Positions 1-11,319 of a stretch of DNA of 64,000 nucleotides are shown here, in pieces. The notes below the pieces were generated by a model. It did not search any database and was not told the DNA's origin. It worked only from the letters and a program-made list of their open reading frames with translations. The DNA is from Chiua virens. Lineage: Eukaryota; Basidiomycota; Agaricomycetes; Boletales; Boletaceae. Position numbers and translations under genes: made by a program. Numbering within the stretch: the first letter of the stretch is position 1; each line of letters opens with the position of its first letter. Where the stretch lies: the NCBI GenBank assembly GCA_019787685.1, contig JAHNUO010000002.1, forward strand, positions 434,001 to 498,000. The letters run 5' to 3'.

Positions 1-524
1 TTTTCACTTTTATTCCATCCAGGGCTCCTGCCCTGTACGTCTCCTTTTGTCCCTTTGGTTAGTTCTGGCTTCCTGGCCACCCTTTTGAACCTGGTCTGTG
101 CCCCAGTCCCCTATGTATAAATACCCACAGCAGTACTCTGTATTCCTTAGTCTTGATCTCCACAATACTATGCTGAGTATCATTGCTCCTCAGCCCTGCT
201 CTCTGCAATCTAGCTGAGTATCTCTGCTCCTCCTTGGGCTTCACCTAGGCCATCCCTTCTTCACTGCAACCAACATCTAGCTCCTCGGTCCATCCCAATC
301 ACAAGGGGCAGTCTTTAGTCCTTCAGGTATAGATTCCCAACAGGACACTCTCAGCAATGCCTGAGTTCTAGCTTTGTCTCACTGGTAGCAATCTGCTGAC
401 CAGTACTCCTCCTTGAACTCTTCAGCACACCACATATCAAGTGGTGGTTGTTTGAGTTATCGCAGCCACTTGATACTTAGTGCTTTTGCAGATATACTAG
501 GCCCTACCCAGGACTATTGTAACA
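1..524 (+). repeat. Decayed LTR of Gypsy family A (solo or truncated)
   Basis: Reverse-complementing this block aligns it from end to end with the 720-bp LTRs at 53730 and 60695, so its sense strand is plus, opposite to the intact element. The terminal bases (ATTGTAACA, ending at 524) and the LTR core are recognisable. Many CG sites of the young LTRs are TG or CA here. The TATA box (TATAAATA, 116-123) and the 12-mer TAGTCTTGATCT (148-159) are preserved, with the same 32-nt spacing as in the intact element. Downstream sequence shows no primer-binding site or gag, so this is a solo or truncated LTR; its left end lies outside the window. Confidence 0.85.
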
Positions 525-1000
525 ATATTGTTCTATCTGTCCAGTGAATATATAATATAGTAAACTTTAAGTTTCAGTATTCAGCACAGATCATTGTCAC
601 TGAGTTATCAAAGTCTACTAGTAAGACTGTCTTCAATAGATCTAAATCAATGTATCTGTTTAAAAGGAATTTGTTAATGAATTATGTGATAGATTTAGCT
701 AGATAAGGTAATATAACCAGTACTGAGGATCTGCTACATATGTCTCTAGGCTTCTGCTGATATAGACCTGGGGCCCAATAACACCTACAGGCATTCTTCA
801 CTCTATCCCTGCACCAAATTGCTCTTCATTTTGAAGCCACAATCAAGCTTATACTTGTGAAAATGACACTTGATTGATTTCACCAGCAATTCTGGAAAGC
901 CATGCAATAGAGAAAGAGATGATGGCTCCAGGGCTTTTCTTCAAAGAAAGTGGTATAGCTTCTAATGGTGGGTGTGCTGAATCACACTTTTTCAATCAGC
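525..1000. other. AT-rich spacer, nothing recognised
   Basis: I find no coding similarity or repeat partner here. A 66-aa frame starting at 874 ends inside the dispersed repeat that follows and is probably not a gene. Confidence 0.5.
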
Positions 1001-1427
1001 CTGTATGTCATATCCCGAAAATCCAATCAATAAGGCCAACTCTCCTATTTCTAACTCCAACCTTTGAGACCTAATTCCCCCAACTCCAGGGCATTCTCAT
1101 GCTCCTCCCTCAACTCCAGACATTTGGACTTGTACTCTAAATATATCTCAGATCTCCTTTGTCCCTTTTTGTCCTAGTATACATTCTGTATTCCTGTGTC
1201 TCACTTAGGAGCACAGCTCTGGCTTTCATATATATCTAACTCCTCCTGGTTACTTACTTTCCCATCATCCATCTCACTCAACTCTTTATTCATTGTCTAT
1301 TTCTCTAACTACTCATCTCCTGAACTCCTTAGTAATATCTCTGAGTACATACATAAACTTAGCTACTCCTCTTGTAACTCTAGCTTGATTATCAACATAG
1401 ATAAATTCCTTCTAATCATCTCTGAAC
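1001..1427. repeat. Dispersed repeat copy 1 (partner at 27347-27785)
   Basis: This block aligns with 27347-27785 over its whole length; both contain, for example, TCACTTAGGAGCACA and the TATATCTCA tract. In the second copy it abuts a minus-strand Gypsy gag fragment, so it may be the LTR or leader of that Gypsy family, read on the minus strand. Copy 1 stops exactly where the Copia relic begins at 1428. Confidence 0.75.
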
Positions 1428-1944
1428 TGGGAAAGAGCGGTCGAGCGGTCGAGTTTAGCAATGTCCTGCATGTTCCAGAGCTTCGCAACAATCTCGCTGT
1501 CCTGTATCTAACTCATCACTCCTCCTTCGTTGTACACATCAATGCGACACAAATGATGTTTTCGTGCACTTCTGGACCACCTCTCTTCGTTGCTAGCATA
1601 GACAGCCACAATGCTGCATGTCTGAATGGCACTATCTCGCTGTCTTCATCTTTGATAAAGTCAAATCCGGGGCTCGTGTCATCTGCATCATCGTCTGGCA
1701 CGTGGACGATGGACTGGCAGGGAGCAACAGCCGGCCTTTCCTTGACTGGGTGAAGAAGATGATCGGGGACCGCTTTGGGATCAGTGATCTCAGGGCAGCG
1801 AGCACTTATCTGGGAATCCAGATTGAGCGAAGCAGAGAGAGGAGGGAACTCTGGATCCATCAGGAGGCGTACATCGACCATCTGTGCATGGAGTATGGGC
1901 TAACAGATGCTAACCCTGTGTCGTTACCGATGAATCGCAAAAGC
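1428..1944 (+). pseudogene. Ty1/Copia pol relic: pre-integrase region joined to reverse transcriptase
   Basis: Frame 1431-1640 reads as the Copia gag-pre-integrase region (VEFSNVLHVPELRNN, then LFVASIDSHNAACLNGT). From about 1650 a second frame gives the RT palm and thumb: VWHVDDGLAGS, holding the catalytic DD pair of the usual YVDD box, then ASTYLGIQIER and HQEAYIDHLCMEYGL. The whole integrase core and the N-terminal half of RT are missing between the two pieces, and the frame changes, so this is an internally deleted pseudogene. Its RNase H tail is separated from it, at about 2640-3201. Confidence 0.88.
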
Positions 1945-2480
1945 ACCCTTGGGACCCGACGGAGTGGGCGACAAAAAGGGGAGACTCGGGCGGTGTGAGA
2001 GGAACGGATTAGTGGAGATGCCGGGCGTGAACGGGTTTCCAGCGAGTGGCGCCCATCTGAAGGGCGGAGGTGCGGTTGGCGTTGTCATTGTCGTGAATGG
2101 TCCAAGTTGTGGGGACAGAGGTTGTGAGTGGATGCTGGGGGAACTACCAGTGGAAAGCAGGGTCAGCTGATACTGTTGGTGCTGTGTATATCGTGCCACT
2201 TCGTTGCTGCATTCAAGCTCCACCTTGATCCCTTTTCAAATCATGGGCCATAGCCCAGACTTTGGCAATCCGCGGAGAAGCGTGTAGATGGTCTCCGTTT
2301 CTGTCGGTTTCGCTCCCATTCAAGCCAACTTTTCATTCGCGTGAGTGTGCGCTGCAATGTACTTTTCTGTGTCGGAGGCACCCTTCATTTGGAACCGGCA
2401 CAACTGAGCCCGTGACTGACAATGCATGGCCTGCAACGACTGTGCCACTTGACTTCGTGCACTTTGGCATCGCAGATTTG
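1945..2480. other. GC- and CpG-rich block of unknown origin inside the Copia relic
   Basis: This block lies between the RT and RNase H pieces. It is clearly richer in G, C and CpG than its surroundings. The longest frame (minus strand, 99 aa) is proline/threonine-rich and unrecognised. It could be a small insertion or undecayed Copia sequence. Confidence 0.4.
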
Positions 2481-2636
2481 TGTTAGATGCCGTGATTGCG
2501 CATCAAACCCTTTCTAGGTGCTTTGTCATTCATACTTAGAGTTTCAGCCACTTGGCTGTTTGGTAGTGTATGTATCTACTGTATTTAGACTTGGAGTTCG
2601 ATGTAGTTGCTTCCTTAGCTTCTTACATCGAACTCA
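2481..2636 (+). repeat. Copia-type LTR fragment (copy 1)
   Basis: It begins TGTTAGATGC and shares about 155 bp with copies at 3240 (plus) and 5841-6034 (minus), including CTTAGAGTTTCAGCCACTTG. It is embedded between the RT and RNase H pieces of a Copia relic, which indicates a nested or rearranged insertion. Confidence 0.75.
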
Positions 2637-2639
2637 TGG

Positions 2640-3201
2640 AGGTGCCATTGGCTCACTTCAGTACCTGTCCTGTGCAAGAAATGCATTGCCTTTGCAGTCG
2701 GTCAGCTGGCATCCTTCAGCTCTGATGAACGCCATCAAGCACCTCTTGTGCTATATCTGACCCAACCTCTGCAGAGCTCTGAGCTCTTCAGCACCTTCTC
2801 TGATGCGAACCATGGTGGTTGCAAGGATTCTGGACGCTCCACCAGCGCATTTGTGGTCAAGATTGGCACTGGTATTGTCTCCTGGATGTCCAAGCGCTAG
2901 CCCATTGTCACTCTCTCCACCACTGAAGCCGAGTACGTTGCTGCATATGAAACAGGCCAAGAGATTGTCTGGATGCGCAAAGTCCTCCAGGAACTTGGCT
3001 ATACCCTCCATCCAGTCAGAGATTCAAGTAGCAAAACATCCCGAGCATCATGGCAGGATAAAGCACCTGGACCTTCGCTGGAATTGGCTGCAAGATGTCA
3101 TCGATAAAGAGGACTTGCCAGCTGATCTGTTGACCAAGGAATTACCTCATGTCAAAGTGCAACATTTCTGCGCTTTGCTTGGACTTGGCTCATTTCTGTA
3201 G
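2640..3201 (+). pseudogene. Ty1/Copia RNase H relic
   Basis: Frames across this block give the conserved Copia C-terminal landmarks in order: GSLQYLSCA and AIKHLLCY (the RT-RNase H connection), DANHGGCKDSGRSTSAF with the catalytic Asp region, LSTTEAEYVAA with the catalytic Glu, and near the end HLDLRWNWLQDV and LPADLLTKELP. The path needs at least one frameshift (near 3020) and crosses an in-frame TAG at about 2911, so it is not functional. The frame ends just before the LTR copy at 3240, as expected for the 3' end of a Copia element. Confidence 0.87.
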
Positions 3202-3239
3202 GTTTCGCTTTCTTACAGAGATGCGCAATCAGGGCAGTG

Positions 3240-3470
3240 TGTTAGATGATTCGCATCAACCCCTTGTTATGTGATTTGTCACCCATACTTAGAGTTTCAG
3301 CCACTTGGCTAAACGGTAGTGTATCCACCTACTGTATTTAGACTTGGAGTTCAATGTAGTGGCTTCTTCAGTCTCTTACATCGAACTCCAGGTATGTGGT
3401 CGCACTAGACTCCTAATAATAAAGCTCTTATATTGAACTCCAGTCGCCCAGTGCAGCTGTTTTATCAGGA
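3240..3470 (+). repeat. Copia 3' LTR (copy 2)
   Basis: It begins TGTTAGATG 40 bp after the RNase H frame ends and matches the copies at 2481 and 5841-6034. The right boundary is approximate: similarity to the 5841 copy fades after a CCCAGTGCAGCTG tract. Confidence 0.75.
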
Positions 3471-4690
3471 TTGTCTAGCTTTGCCACTGCTGCAAGCATC
3501 AGTACCAGAGGTATCTGTGGAGCCCTCAATGGTTTGCCTTGTCTTTGCCTTTCTTTGCTTTGACCTGGACTCATGGGGTTCACTGAAGTTTAACCTGTGA
3601 GCTTGGAGGGCATATGGGAACAACAATAGTCGATTTGATTGTCAGCTCCATCAGTATCCTGACTTGATGGTTAATTGGTTTAGCTCTGCTTTTTAATTCA
3701 GGAGTATGAGTTTCATCAAACCTAGTTGGGACTCAGTTGCTGTCCAAGCTCTAAGGTAGTAAGTTAGTAAATAAAATTCTACTGAGCCCTTCATGTCATG
3801 GCTATCACTGTTATTTCCTTGTTTGAATGAAAGAGACACCTACTGTTAAGTAGAGTGTATTGGCAGTGAAGGCATGAAAATGGGGAATGATGATTGCACA
3901 TGTGTCAAACTCATCAGATGTAGCTGACTGAGTAGGAATGTAAAGCATACAAAAGACATACAGTGAATATGTCTAAAATGAATGATGAGTCAGTGACTGT
4001 GTGATGGGTGTCAACCAAAGCAATATCAACTATCCTGTGTGTGAGGCTGAAGAAAAGAAGATGAATTAGATCTGGAGAAAGTGGATAGGACATATAATGT
4101 ACACTGGCATAAATCTGAGCATCCACACACATTCAAAATGTCAGTGCAACAGTAACATTTGAGAATGTGAAGATAGACTTAAGGCTATAGAGATAAATGA
4201 GTGCATAATGCACCTGTGAGCCACTGAGTGATGATGTGAATATATTGGTGATGGTGCCAAATATGTATAGTTGGATACTAAAACAACAAAGTTACATCAA
4301 TTGTGGTGGAAGAAAGAAAAGAAAGAAACACATAGGCCATGATCATGACCAGCAATAAAACAATCTACTCTGGAGTGAATTGTAATGATCCATATCTCTA
4401 GGGACTGGATTGATGACCCTGATATTGGGGAATTTGGATATACTAGTTGGTAGAAAGAGAGAAAGAATGATATAGCTATTAGCTACAAGTTGTCTTCATG
4501 CACTTTTTGTAGTGACTACCTAATTGGAAAAGTGTGATTAGCACACTAGCAGTGTTTAAGTTTTGACAGCACTACTTTTGTAGTGACATATATGATATCG
4601 TGTTAAGACTATGTTCCTCCAGAATGAACTAGACGGGGTATGTTGGAGTTTGAATGTTTGGATACGACATTAATGTCCCTGAGTTACGGA
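3471..4690. other. Non-coding AT-rich stretch
   Basis: No conserved frame, RNA gene or clear repeat boundary is seen. The ORF of 72 codons near 4130 looks random. Confidence 0.5.
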
Positions 4691-4696
4691 GGTAGA

Positions 4697-4933
4697 TTAG
4701 AGGTGTTTAAAGGTGTTCAAAGATGAACAATGGAAGTTGCCAGGACCTTTGGGTGAGAGAACTGGGTGGAACACCACAGACCAGACTCCAGCAGAGTAGA
4801 TGATGGTATTGTCGGCGAGTTTGATTGGGACGCCGTTGGGGGTATAGTTGCACAACCAGTGACAATGGGGAGTCATATGAGAAGTGGCCCCCAAGTCTGC
4901 ATTCCAGTCGTACGAGTGGTGAAGAGGGATCAC
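4697..4933 (-). pseudogene. Ty1/Copia protease fragment
   Basis: The frame contains WNADLGATSHMTPH followed by IKLADNTIIYSAGVWSVVF, the aspartic protease segment of basidiomycete Copia polyproteins. The usual D-T-G-A catalytic motif reads D-L-G-A. It lies downstream of the gag fragment at 5046-5618 on the same strand and belongs to the same truncated element, and nothing of integrase or RT follows. Confidence 0.85.
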
Positions 4934-5045
4934 ATGGATCGGTGGAACAAAGACTTACATTGCCTGCGCGTTCCACGAGTCGCGTCCTGAGCGGCTGGGG
5001 GCAATACAGATGCAGCTTTGGCCTGTTCAGAGAATAGCACTTGCA

Positions 5046-5618
5046 CTAGCAGTGTCCTGGCTTGTCGCAGAATGAACATGTCGCATTAGGAGCGCACGAA
5101 CAGCCAGAAGATGATGTCGAGAGCACAGAGTCGGCAGCAGTGGTGGAGAGGGCATCAGAGCAAGGGCGACGCTGAATTTCCTCGGTCTGGAACGCTGCTT
5201 TGACCTTATCCTTGTCCAGGGCGGTCAGGAGAGCGAGTGAGGAGATAAAGTGGTTGAACTCAGGCCCAAGTTCGTCATCGAGTTTGCTAATGTCGAATGT
5301 GGATGTGCGAACATCTTTAATGCGAAGCATGCTGTCTTCGACTCGAGCGGCAAGGGCAGGAAGGGACTCATCAGGACGCTTCCTACTGCTGAAAAACTCA
5401 TCATAGGCGATGAAGCGGCTACCAGCCTGCTGGTGAACAAAGACGGTCTTGAGCGCCTTCCAGGCCTTGGTGGGATATCCTGGTCTGCTCGGATATGGAC
5501 TCGCTGATCTGGGGCAATGTTGAGCATCAACTCGCCAGACACTTTGTCCTGTTTGATGTCCCAAGCGCTTGCCATCCACAAGTCTCCAGAGTCCCTTGGA
5601 ACGAAACAGGGCCTTCAT
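5046..5618 (-). pseudogene. Ty1/Copia gag fragment
   Basis: This 190-aa frame opens with MKALFRSKGLWRLVDGKRL, typical of the UBN2/retrotran-gag region. It continues through the helical gag core (SRFIAYDEFFSSRK, LDDELGPEFNHFISSL) and ends at CSFCDKPGHC, the start of a CCHC zinc knuckle (CX2CX4HX4C). The knuckle is cut after its fourth ligand. The protease fragment follows downstream. With the LTR at 5841-6034 this forms a 5'-half Copia element on the minus strand. Confidence 0.87.
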
Positions 5619-5840
5619 CTATTCACTCAGAAATGGGAAGTTTAGGACTGCACACCTGCAAATTGCTCAAAAATGCTTTGTTGTCTGCCATGCCTACTGC
5701 AAATGTTGCTAGCCAAGACCTTCCCATTTCTGTCCACCACCATCCTCCCTTGTGTTTGCATCAAACTTCTCCGCTTTGGTACCACCTTCTGGATCCTGGC
5801 TTGGCTTTTCATCTGGAATGCAGGTGGTACAACAAGGATC

Positions 5841-6034
5841 TGTAACAGAAACTGTAAAGACAACTGCACTGGACAGCTGGAGTTCGATGTAAGAAGCTAA
5901 GGAAGCGACTACATCGAACTCCAAGTCTAAATACAGTAGATACATACACTACCAAATAGCCAAGTGGCTGAAACTCTAAGTATGAATGACAAAGCACCTA
6001 GAAAGGGTTTGATGCGCAATCACTGCATCTAATA
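5841..6034 (-). repeat. Copia-type LTR (copy 3), 5' LTR of the minus-strand Copia relic
   Basis: This is the reverse complement of the repeats at 2481 and 3240, running from GCATCTAATA (right end) to TGTAACAGAA (left end). It lies about 220 bp upstream of the gag fragment. I see no target duplication. Confidence 0.75.
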
Positions 6035-6059
6035 GAAACATCGATTGAGAACACCGATG

Positions 6060-6560
6060 ATCTGTTGCAAGCCATCAGACCTCAGTAACTTGACATCCTT
6101 GAGGTAGAGAGGGGGGAAAGCCAGATTCTTGAGGCATCATATGGAAATATCTGCAAGAGATCTTAGGAGTATATTCATAGACAAGGGGTGAAAACCAGAC
6201 ATGGATATTGTGGAGACAGAATGTTGTAGACATTTGGCAACATGCCAAAATGAAAGGCCTGTGAACAGGTTGCTCCTGAACACATCTTGAGTTTACAGTG
6301 TTTCCTGACCCCTAACTCATTGTTAATGCGATCCAGGTGTCCTGTGAGAATGGAGGCATGGTATGGTATTGCTTTTGCCTGCTCGAATGAGGCAATGGCA
6401 TCATCCATTTATACGATAAGCCTTCAATATGATCTGCACCATATCTGTTGATTCAGAGTCAATTGGAACTCTATCACAGCTGCCAATATATCTGGAGACT
6501 CAACCTTCTCAGGGAGATCACCCAGCTGCTGTCAGGAAATCTCTACCCCTCACTAATCAA
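6060..6560 (-). other. Unrecognised minus-strand ORF remnant
   Basis: A 77-aa frame (6175-6408) with protein-like composition contains ASFEQAKAIPYHASILTGHL and LGMLPNV-like segments, and neighbouring frames add further plausible peptide. I cannot assign a family. It may be a relic of a fungal hypothetical protein. Confidence 0.25.
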
Positions 6561-7155
6561 AATGTTCATCTGCCACACAAAGTGAGCTCACTAAGGTCAT
6601 CACTATAACCCGCTGCTAGAAAAGTCCATATTGTCCTCCAGTTGCTTGATGGATCAATGTTCCAGCAATCTCTCCAACAAAAGCAGCTTTGTCCGCTGTT
6701 GGTTGCACAAGTATTATAAGAAGTTTCAAAGATGTCATCTCAGAGTATTTCATAAGATGAACTGGCTGATCCGATGTGAATCACCATTGACTTCCCCTTC
6801 TGCACCTGAGCTCTCTCCTCTTTGTTGTCCACCCATGCTTCTATATCCACGAAAGAATTGACCTGCACGAGATTTCTGTGAGCTAAAGAGTATCCCAGCC
6901 AGAATACCCATTCTTCAAGCCTGTTTCCTGTGTCTAGGCTCTAAAGGCATTTCCAGACCTTGGTTAATACACTGCTTGTTGGCCCATCAAGGATCTGATT
7001 TGAATGCATTTAAATTTTAATACACATTGGAAAGGGCTAGAATCTAGAATTATCTCAGTGTATGCAGCAAATATGAAAGAAAAGGACTGATCATGTCAAT
7101 CATTCATGCATTTGCCATTCAAAGTGATGGTTGTGCAGATGTGGCCTGTGATGCA
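6561..7155. other. Nothing recognised
   Basis: Short frames only (up to 76 aa on plus at 6631), and no repeat partner was found by eye. Confidence 0.4.
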
Positions 7156-7160
7156 AATCA

Positions 7161-7393
7161 TGATAACAGCTGGAATCACACAGCTGGAGTCCACAGTGAG
7201 AAGCTAATGTATTAGAGGCTAAATGCGACATACCTGGAGTCCACAGTGAGAAACTGAAGAAAGCGAACACTGTGGAACTCCGACTATAAACTAGGTGTGA
7301 AACAAACACAAACAATTAGCCACAAGTGTGGCGCAATATCCAAATAAAGTATATTAGCTAAAATGCGCGAAGTGCGCAATCAGAAAGCTAACA
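7161..7393 (-). mobile_element. Short solo LTR with 5-bp target duplication
   Basis: On the minus strand it begins TGTTAGCTTTCTG and ends CA. It is flanked by perfect AATCA duplications (7156-7160 and 7394-7398), so it is a complete solo LTR of 233 bp. It contains an internal duplication of CTGGAGTCCACAGTGAGAA. Similarity to 11125-11212 shows another copy of its end there. The small size and TGTTAG start resemble the Copia LTRs at 2481 and 3240. Confidence 0.87.
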
Positions 7394-7699
7394 AATCACA
7401 CTAGCAGAGAATTGCCAGCATTGAGAGATGCCTCAGTCCTGATGACAATGAATGAGCCAAGAAAGAAGCAGGCTGCACAAAAGAAGCCACTGGGTCACCC
7501 AATTATGTAACAGCCTTTGCTGGCTAGGTCTCCTGTAACATGCTGGCACCACATATGCGGCCATCTTGACAGTTTTTCCCATCTCTTGGGTCTTAAGTTT
7601 AGCTCGCAAAATGCTTCTTGATCTGGTACCACTACCATCCCTTCCTCTGTGAGCCTCTCAGAGGTTGGCAGAGTATGTTCTGAAACACTATACTGTCTC

Positions 7700-8595
7700 G
7701 GCATCAAGCACACTTAGGCAGAGTACATGTCTCAATTTGATCTTGACTCATCTGATACATTCATGGTGAGGATAATGTTGTGGCAGATGCCCTATCTCGC
7801 TGGCTGGACGACTTGGAGGTCATTGCCACAATAGTGCCTCATGTTCAACCAGGCAACATCTCTTACACAATAATGCTGTTTCGCAACTTGATGTGCCAGT
7901 GGTTGCTGGTGTATGTCTCATCAAACATGATCATGGACTGATTATTGAGATTGTTCAGTGATACATGACCAATGTATACCACACAAAGGTATTCTCCCTG
8001 TTGGGATCAATGCTGGACCTTGTTGAACAAGGGGGCTTACTATTCCTCAACCATCGCTTGGTCATTCCAAACATTCCCTCCATGCGCAGCTGTTCCATCT
8101 TGCACTATGACGCAGGTGGACATGTTGGCACAGACAAGATGTATGAATCACTTCAGGGCTTGTTGACCTTGTCAACCGCTACATTCCAAGTTCTTCAGTG
8201 TTTATCTGTAAGAAGTCGCCGACCACAGCTCCACCACTGGGGCCTGCTACACCACTCCCTCCCAGTACCTGATTGGCACATGGCGATTCAGTTGCCATCA
8301 ATTTTATTGGTTCCTTACCAGAAGACTATGCATAACCAACTGACTTGACACAGAGATCCGACTTGTGCCCTGTTGACTTGGCACAACTCTTCTTCACACA
8401 CTGGTATTGCGAGAATGGGCTGCTACCCCAGGAGATGTATCAGATCACAATATGCTCTTCCTGTCTCATTTTGGAAGGCACTGCACAAATTGACTAATGT
8501 GTCCCTCAAACTGTCATGTTTCATGATGAACTCAGTAAATGGCAAGCACTGGTTGTTCCCCTTTTCAGTTGCATCTTGGTCACTACATTAGATCA
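7700..8595 (+). pseudogene. Ty3/Gypsy RNase H-integrase relic
   Basis: Frames give, in order, HGEDNVVADALSRWLDDLE (end of RNase H), LNHRLVIPNIPSM and HYDAGGHVGTDKMYESL (integrase zinc-binding HH region), a shifted frame with the linker TAPPLGPATPLPVPDWHGDS, then THWYCENGL and FWKALHKLTNVSLK (integrase catalytic core). Several frameshifts separate these pieces, and no RT or gag lies next to them, so this is a 3'-part relic of one Gypsy element. It is a different lineage from elements A-C, judging by the HGEDN motif. Confidence 0.83.
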
Positions 8596-11100
8596 AACTT
8601 ACCTTTTTTCTTCCTGTTTGCTCTCACCAATACTACAGTTCTGTTCCCCCCTGTTCAAGCGTGCTGACTACTAGTGTTACCGCCGAGGGCTCCCAGGCAG
8701 TTTCCTTTTTTTTAAAAAATATGTAGTAGATCAGCAAAAATAGTATTGATGAACTCTCAGGGATACAAGAGAAACACATGTGCTATGAAGGGTGACTTAG
8801 GAACATACTGGGTACAATGAACTATGATGTAGGAAAGCTAAAACCAAGAAATACCATATCCAAGATGACTGAAGTGAAAGAGGAGTGGAATGATAAAGGC
8901 AAAGATGAGAAGGTGAGTTGATTGGGAGTGAAATGCACCAATGAGTTCAGAAGTTCCATGGATGTGAGATACTCATGCCAACAGACATTGGGCATGGTAC
9001 TGCTGAGCCAGCCTGACCAGCCCTTTGAGATCAGCAACACAGACCCTGCCTTCATTGTCCCTCATGTCAAAGTCATGCGTGGCTGGCCTACATCTGACTT
9101 GCCTACATGCATTGAATTCCAACCCCCAAGGAAAACATCAGAGTGGAGGATGGTACAACCTCATTTGTTGAGACGTCACCTCTTTGTTTAAATGAGAACC
9201 ATGGTGTTCATCTGCAACAGTCCGAAGTCCATTCCTACCATGCATGAGATGGTTTCCCACATGAGTCTACCCCAATTCCCTCAATCATTTGTGAAATTGC
9301 TCCTTTGGTGTAATTAGGTATCATCTCTGACTCTTTGAATGACAATATGAAGTCAAAGTCATCCCTGTGAGTGAACTCATTGAAGACTCAGTATCACCAT
9401 CATACAGAATGTTGCATGGAGGAGCACTGCACCCACTGCTTTACTAATCCTTTGAGATCATTGAACCCTTACTCGAGTCACACCATAGGTGCACAGGTTG
9501 TCAACAAAATTCCCTTCACCTGCCATGGTAAAGGGGTGAGTCTTTGTACCAGCCCAGGTTAATGGGGGGGTTGGAAGCCCTAGGCTGCCTCCACAGCCCA
9601 TTTCATTGCAGTCAGGAAAGTTTTACCTGCCAAATGCAGCTAGGATGTCCTGCCTGTCAGCACATTGGAATGGGTGTTGAATACAAAAAATGTGAATTTA
9701 TGGATCAAATGAGTCCACCATAAATTTCTCAATGATGTGTCCTCCACTCCAGTCAGAAACCAGATTCTGGGCTCATGGATTTGTGTGCCACCTGTCCAGA
9801 AGTCCATCGGTCAGAATCAGGAGAATATGGCTTGTCTTCTTTGCCAGCTTCTCAGTAGTTTGCTGCAGTAAAATCCTTAAAGGGAATGTCTGAGCATCTG
9901 ATCAAACTGAAGCTTGGGGGTTAAAGTGGTTGATCTTGCCCCAAATCCTTTCTGGTCAAATGACAGAGTGATGGTCATGAGGAGGAGGTGGATCTTGTAA
10001 TGTGCTAAAGTGAATATTGCATTGTAGGATGCATGAAAATCCCATTTACTCATACAGCAAGGTGGATCATCAACTGTGATTTGGGTGTAGTTTACCCATT
10101 CAAATCTCATTGGGAAGATGCACATAGGCACCACATTCAAATACACATAAGTGTGAGATTCAAGTTTTCCAATTCAAATGTGTGGTTATACACATGGGAA
10201 GCATGTAAATTCCCAGGAGGAAGACAAGCTTGAAGTTGCACTACCTGTGCCTTATCCATAAGAGCACAGATTAACCATTCCTCCCATCCACAAAGTGGAT
10301 GAGCATATCATACAACCTCAAAATACTTGAGATCTGAATCTGAATTAACTCCAAGGGAGCAGAGCAGAGGCTCTCTTCTCAGTATGGAGGGAATATCAGT
10401 TTTGTGGTTTTCCAAGTTCACATCCATGACAGATGGGTGCATTCCATGGAATATCTACTTCCAGAAAGCTTTTGGTGTGTTTGCATGCAGGCAATCCTGG
10501 AGAAGACAATGATGTATCAACTCAAAATCAATAGTATTGAGTGACTTTGAGATTATGACTTTTTAGTGTTTTCAGGTATGTTTCATTTCTTTCAAGTCAT
10601 TCGAACTTAATGTTCTGGGTGTTGTTCCAGACTGGAACTGGCCTTCCAAGTTGATTTTAAGTGTGTGTCAGTGGTTCTGAGTGTTCCAAACTGCAATGAA
10701 GTTTCTACAATGTCTTTGATCAAAAAGCGTGCTTCCAAGCACTTCTGGGTTAGAAATGTCAGTAGTGATCAAGGTAGGTGTAAAACTGTTCAGAACTGCT
10801 TCAGAACAGTCTCAATAGTAATCAGAAGTGTTTGGGAGGAACTTGGAGGTGTTTTGCAAGTGATCAGAGGTGATTGGAGCAGGTTTGGTGCTCTTAGCAT
10901 GCAACCAGTACATGAAATGAAAGTCTATGCATCCAGGCTGTGTGTGCACAGTGCCCATTGAGATTAGCTTCATTTTACAAGCAGGCAAATGACCAGCAAA
11001 ACACCTTTGAATGGTCTGCTCTCATACTCAATGATGACAGTTCCTGAACCTGATACAGGAGCTTTTCTATTTGCGGTTTGCATATAGTGTGGTGTGGTGT
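8596..11100. other. Long stretch without a recognisable gene
   Basis: Several short frames occur (for example 8922-9191 and 9371-9562 on plus), but none shows a motif I can name. It is AT-rich with few CpG, consistent with old decayed repeat sequence. A T/A run lies near 8706. Confidence 0.4.
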
Positions 11101-11124
11101 ATGGCTTATACTCAATGAAGTCTT

Positions 11125-11212
11125 CAATATTTGATGTTGTGCCACATTGTGGCTCATGGTCACTCTCTTCAGTTTCTCACTGTGGACTCCAGCTGTGCAA
11201 TCTCGGCTGTTA
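11125..11212 (+). repeat. Fragment of the short LTR family of 7161-7393
   Basis: The tract CAGTTTCTCACTGTGGACTCCAGCTGTG, split here only to name it, matches the reverse complement of 7161-7260 and ends near GCTGTTAACA. It is the 3' part of an LTR in plus orientation. Confidence 0.6.
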
Positions 11213-11319
11213 ACAATAAATGGGTGCACATTAGTGTCAGAGTAGGATCATTGTCATCCTCAATGGTAGCTATGGAAATGTCATGTTCAACATGTTCCAA
11301 GAAACACTTGGATAAAGTG

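Noticed and set aside
1924..2223. 99-aa minus-strand ORF in the GC-rich block
   Set aside because: Proline/threonine-rich with no motif and no start context; not enough to call a gene.
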